From the NCBI GenBank assembly GCA_003255025.1, contig QANY01004768.1, positions 248,001 to 312,000 on the forward strand: DNA of 64,000 bases, in the 5' to 3' direction. Numbering within the stretch: position 1 is the stretch's first letter; the number at the start of each line of letters is the position of its first letter. The notes below the pieces were generated by a model that searched no databases, was not told the DNA's origin, and saw only the letters and a list, made by a program, of their open reading frames with translations. This DNA comes from Datisca glomerata (lineage: Eukaryota > Streptophyta > Magnoliopsida > Cucurbitales > Datiscaceae). Of the stretch, positions 61,235 to 64,000 are shown piece after piece. The position numbers and the translations under genes are program-made.

Positions 61235-61460
61235 CGGAGAGAAATGTACAAAACCGTCGCCGTCGAGGAGACCAGAAGGAAGAGCGACACGTAGCGAATA
61301 AGTCACGGAATAGATCGGACGATTGATGGGAGAGTGGGACCTACCGAGTCTCGGCGGTATTACCAATTAACGAGTTCTCGTCCCTGATTCGTTACGTTAG
61401 GAAATGGTGGGGCTCACCACTACGCTCTTTGCAATAAAGTCATACCAACGACGTCGTAAC
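61235..61460. other. GC-rich orphan segment, promoter-like
   Basis: A 220-bp island in AT-rich DNA with words such as CCGTCGCCGTCGAGG, GCGACACGTAGCG, GTGGGACCTACC and ACGACGTCGTAAC (palindromic ACGACGTCGT). No frame of useful length. It resembles a plant proximal promoter, but no gene follows on either side within the window. Confidence 0.3.
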
Positions 61461-64000
61461 TACAATTTCATTAGCTAATTCTTTTTCTTGTTTCCGAGAA
61501 TTTCCCTATCTTTTTAAATTTACTCATCTGTGGTCTAAATTGTCCTCCCTCCAACTATAGGTTGAATTTATTTTATCTTTTTAGCTACATTTTATTTAGT
61601 CCATTTATTTTTAAAATAAACTTTTCAAATCAGACGTAACATATCATATTCTTTCAACAATAGCGGGTCGGAGACTCTAAATGACTTCAGATCTCTATAC
61701 TAATGACACTGTAACATAAAATTTTCTCCAACCATAAATAGATTATATTAACCTCACTAACCTCACTTAGATTACGGTAACACGAGTGAAGTGAAGAGAA
61801 TAAATAATAAATATATTATAAAATCCTAATAATAAGTGTGGTCCTTGTGTAAATGTTTTGTCCTTTAAAGTTGAGAACATTAACACTAACAATGGTCAAG
61901 ATATAACAGGTAAGTAGTAAAAGGAAAAGAGAGATAAATAGAGAAAAGTTTTGTCATTCAACAAATGACCATTATTAATTCAAATGGAATAAATTTGTTT
62001 TCGTCTGTTTTTATATAACAAATTGTTGTAGCATAATAGCATTAGATGGACCCCTTCTTCAGGCTATATATTGGTTTAGAGTTAGGTACTCCAAATTAAT
62101 TTTGGAAACCTAGCAAGTACTGTTTCGCTGAACAAGTCTTCTCAAATTCACCTAAAAATGCTACTATAATATCATCACCGAAACAGTACAATCTACGAAA
62201 CATCTATATTTTCCTTGTGTATTTGACGACGTTAATAATTTTATAAAAAATGAGAGTAATGTAACTTGAATCAACTTCTTTTAAATATAATGATGATTTG
62301 AAATCATGTATTGACGTTCATCATTTTATAATAAATTAGAGTAATGTAACTTAAATCAAACTCTTCAATGACTTGAAATAACTGTATCAATCTAACCCAA
62401 CAACCGGGGTATATAAATTACTTGACTTTTTCAGTATGATTGTTAAATAATATTTTTATTTAAAAAATTTCCGTCCCAGCCTGCGATTTCACATTGTAAA
62501 TAGACTTTTGTTCCTCGGGTTACAAAATCTATAATCTACCCCATTACTGCCAATGCAATTTTGCCACCTAGTATTACCATTGTTTAAAAAGTGAAATTCC
62601 TCTACCAAGTGATTTTTCTGACTGCTGGACCTACAAGGAAGCTAGGTCAAAGTATTTCCTGGCTGTGTTTTGACTGCTTGACTGGCCTGTTATTATGCTT
62701 TGGAATTTCTTCATACCACTTTCACTTTTCTCATTTCTTTTTAATCTGTATTTTGTTTGCCTGCCAAGCCATCAAGATGACATGCTGATGACTAAAGCAA
62801 TTCGTCATCCATTTTATTTCCTCCTTTCTGTTTTTGTATCATTTTAGTTAATGATCCATTAAGTCTGATTGTTTCACTAAGTTGGCCAAATTGAATAAGC
62901 ACGAGTTGGAACTCCTTCAAAGGGTTCAGAAAATAGTAAAGATCTAATCACAAATGTTAAGACTGACACAAAGCTACAAGACTTGAGGATTTACGAGGAG
63001 TAAACACTAATTACATGAGTGTAAGAGCTTAACCATGATAAGCGCAACTCATCTTATCATCCATCACTTGTAAAACTGTTAAACTGATAATAACTTAGAA
63101 AATAATAAACTTTTCTTGTAGAAAATAAAAGTTTAAGAATACCATTCAGAAATGAGCAAATGAGAAAAAGGTTAACTGAAGCTTGGATTTATTAATAGAA
63201 AATAAAAGCAGTTGGCATTTGGTCGAAGAAGTTAAAGCCAGTGCATCAATTATTGAATTCAATAGGTCAAAGTAAAACATCAGCAGAAAATATAAGCAGG
63301 CCGTTACATGTCGCCTTCACACTTAAAAAATAATCTTTTGATATCAATTATCAACTATTGTATCCCACACTTGAAGACCCACAATCTAGAGAAGATATCA
63401 TATTGATTGGCAGTGGGCGTGAACGGTAGAATAAACAGGAGCTTCCATATATACCAAAAATGTGAACCAACTAGACATTCAGTTCACAGCTTGATGTTAG
63501 TTAAAGTATTGTCACAATGGGTAAAGAGTCCAATTAAGTGTGATTAAAAGGAAATATTAAACCCATTTTGCTGCTCACGATAACTACCAGGTACAAAATG
63601 AGTCTAAGTTCTATACCAGTAGCAAGAGTTTCATTTGACAATCATTGGAAAGCACATAATCGATACCTAAATTAGCCTTTACCAAAAACTTCCCTGCCAA
63701 TTTTCTGGTTTCGTTTCCATCATTCCATGCAATAAAAACTTCCTTTAGACTCATTTCAAGCTTGGTGGTTTTCAAGTGTGAGTAGCAATGGCAGTTTAAT
63801 ACATATTAGAATGAAGATATTCATCCATCTCGTTTTCAGGTTGTGACCTATTCCTACATAAACCAAATCTCGAGAGAACTGTCCACCCGCGACGATGAAG
63901 AAATTGATATAAGTTAAAGATCATTTGGATTTCCAGGGTAGTAATCTCAAATGCTATGAACTTTTTTAGGTTATGTTTGGATTCCGGAAATTAAGAAGTA
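61461..64000. other. Intergenic, no gene supported
   Basis: Only short frames; the 65-codon frame at 62591-62788 is Phe/Leu/Cys-rich without a domain. The last 40 bases (GGTTATGTTTGGATTCCGG) resemble the end of a common plant MITE type, but the window stops there. Confidence 0.35.

Noticed and set aside
62591..62788. 65-codon plus-strand frame and a possible miRNA precursor nearby
   Set aside because: No domain, and I found no matching arm or known miRNA sequence.
1..64000. CRISPR array, operon or bacterial gene cluster
   Set aside because: No such structure; spliced genes and plant repeats throughout. The tandem arrays lack unique spacers between identical repeats.

Overview
The window is nuclear DNA of a flowering plant, most likely a eudicot. 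It has AT-rich intergenic DNA, many short GT-AG introns, and genes whose closest recognisable relatives are Arabidopsis families. I cannot name the species.

Layout. 13-2789 (-): mitochondrial-type lipid-A-disaccharide synthase (LpxB), 8 exons. 9084-10949 (+): secreted GDSL esterase/lipase, 3 exons. 25026-31091 (+): ZW10 homologue, 14 exons, including one GC-AG intron. 32040-32354 (+): possible small basic protein. 33666-35885 (-): secreted acid lipase of the gastric-lipase/AtLIP1 family, 9 exons. 36775-38411 (-): conserved-looking small membrane protein of unknown function, 5 exons. 49669-50334 (-): intronless ERF3-type AP2/ERF repressor with an EAR motif. 55499-58733 (-): five-finger CCCH zinc-finger protein of the ZFN type, 7 exons. 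Exon junctions were set by splice signals and reading phase; in every multi-exon model the phases close and the total is a whole number of codons.

The rest is mainly mobile and repetitive DNA. The largest item is a decayed endogenous pararetrovirus (Caulimoviridae, florendovirus/petuvirus-like) on the minus strand at about 16.38-23.81 kb. It has a promoter and leader, a tRNA-Met primer site, a polyprotein (movement, coat, protease, RT, RNase H) and a second ORF. That second ORF is split between the two ends of the insert, and the ends share a 35-bp similar segment, so the copy looks like a circular genome opened inside ORF2. It is flanked by TA-rich DNA.

Other elements: a 2.3-kb element with about 150-bp terminal inverted repeats whose interior is an alternating minisatellite (5226-7504); a 1.2-kb hAT-type element with a perfect 8-bp target duplication (38748-39961); two Mutator-type MITEs of one family with 9-bp target duplications (40860-41175, 54273-54508); a tRNA-derived SINE (8343-8467); LTR remnants (about 4.2-4.96, 45.6-46.56 and 53.1-53.6 kb); a MULE-borne DUF1985 pseudogene (13.9-15.8 kb); and several tandem arrays.

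The cellular genes are unrelated housekeeping and regulatory genes, with no sign of a shared pathway. The adjacency of LpxB and a GDSL lipase does match the order of Arabidopsis At2g04560 and At2g04570.
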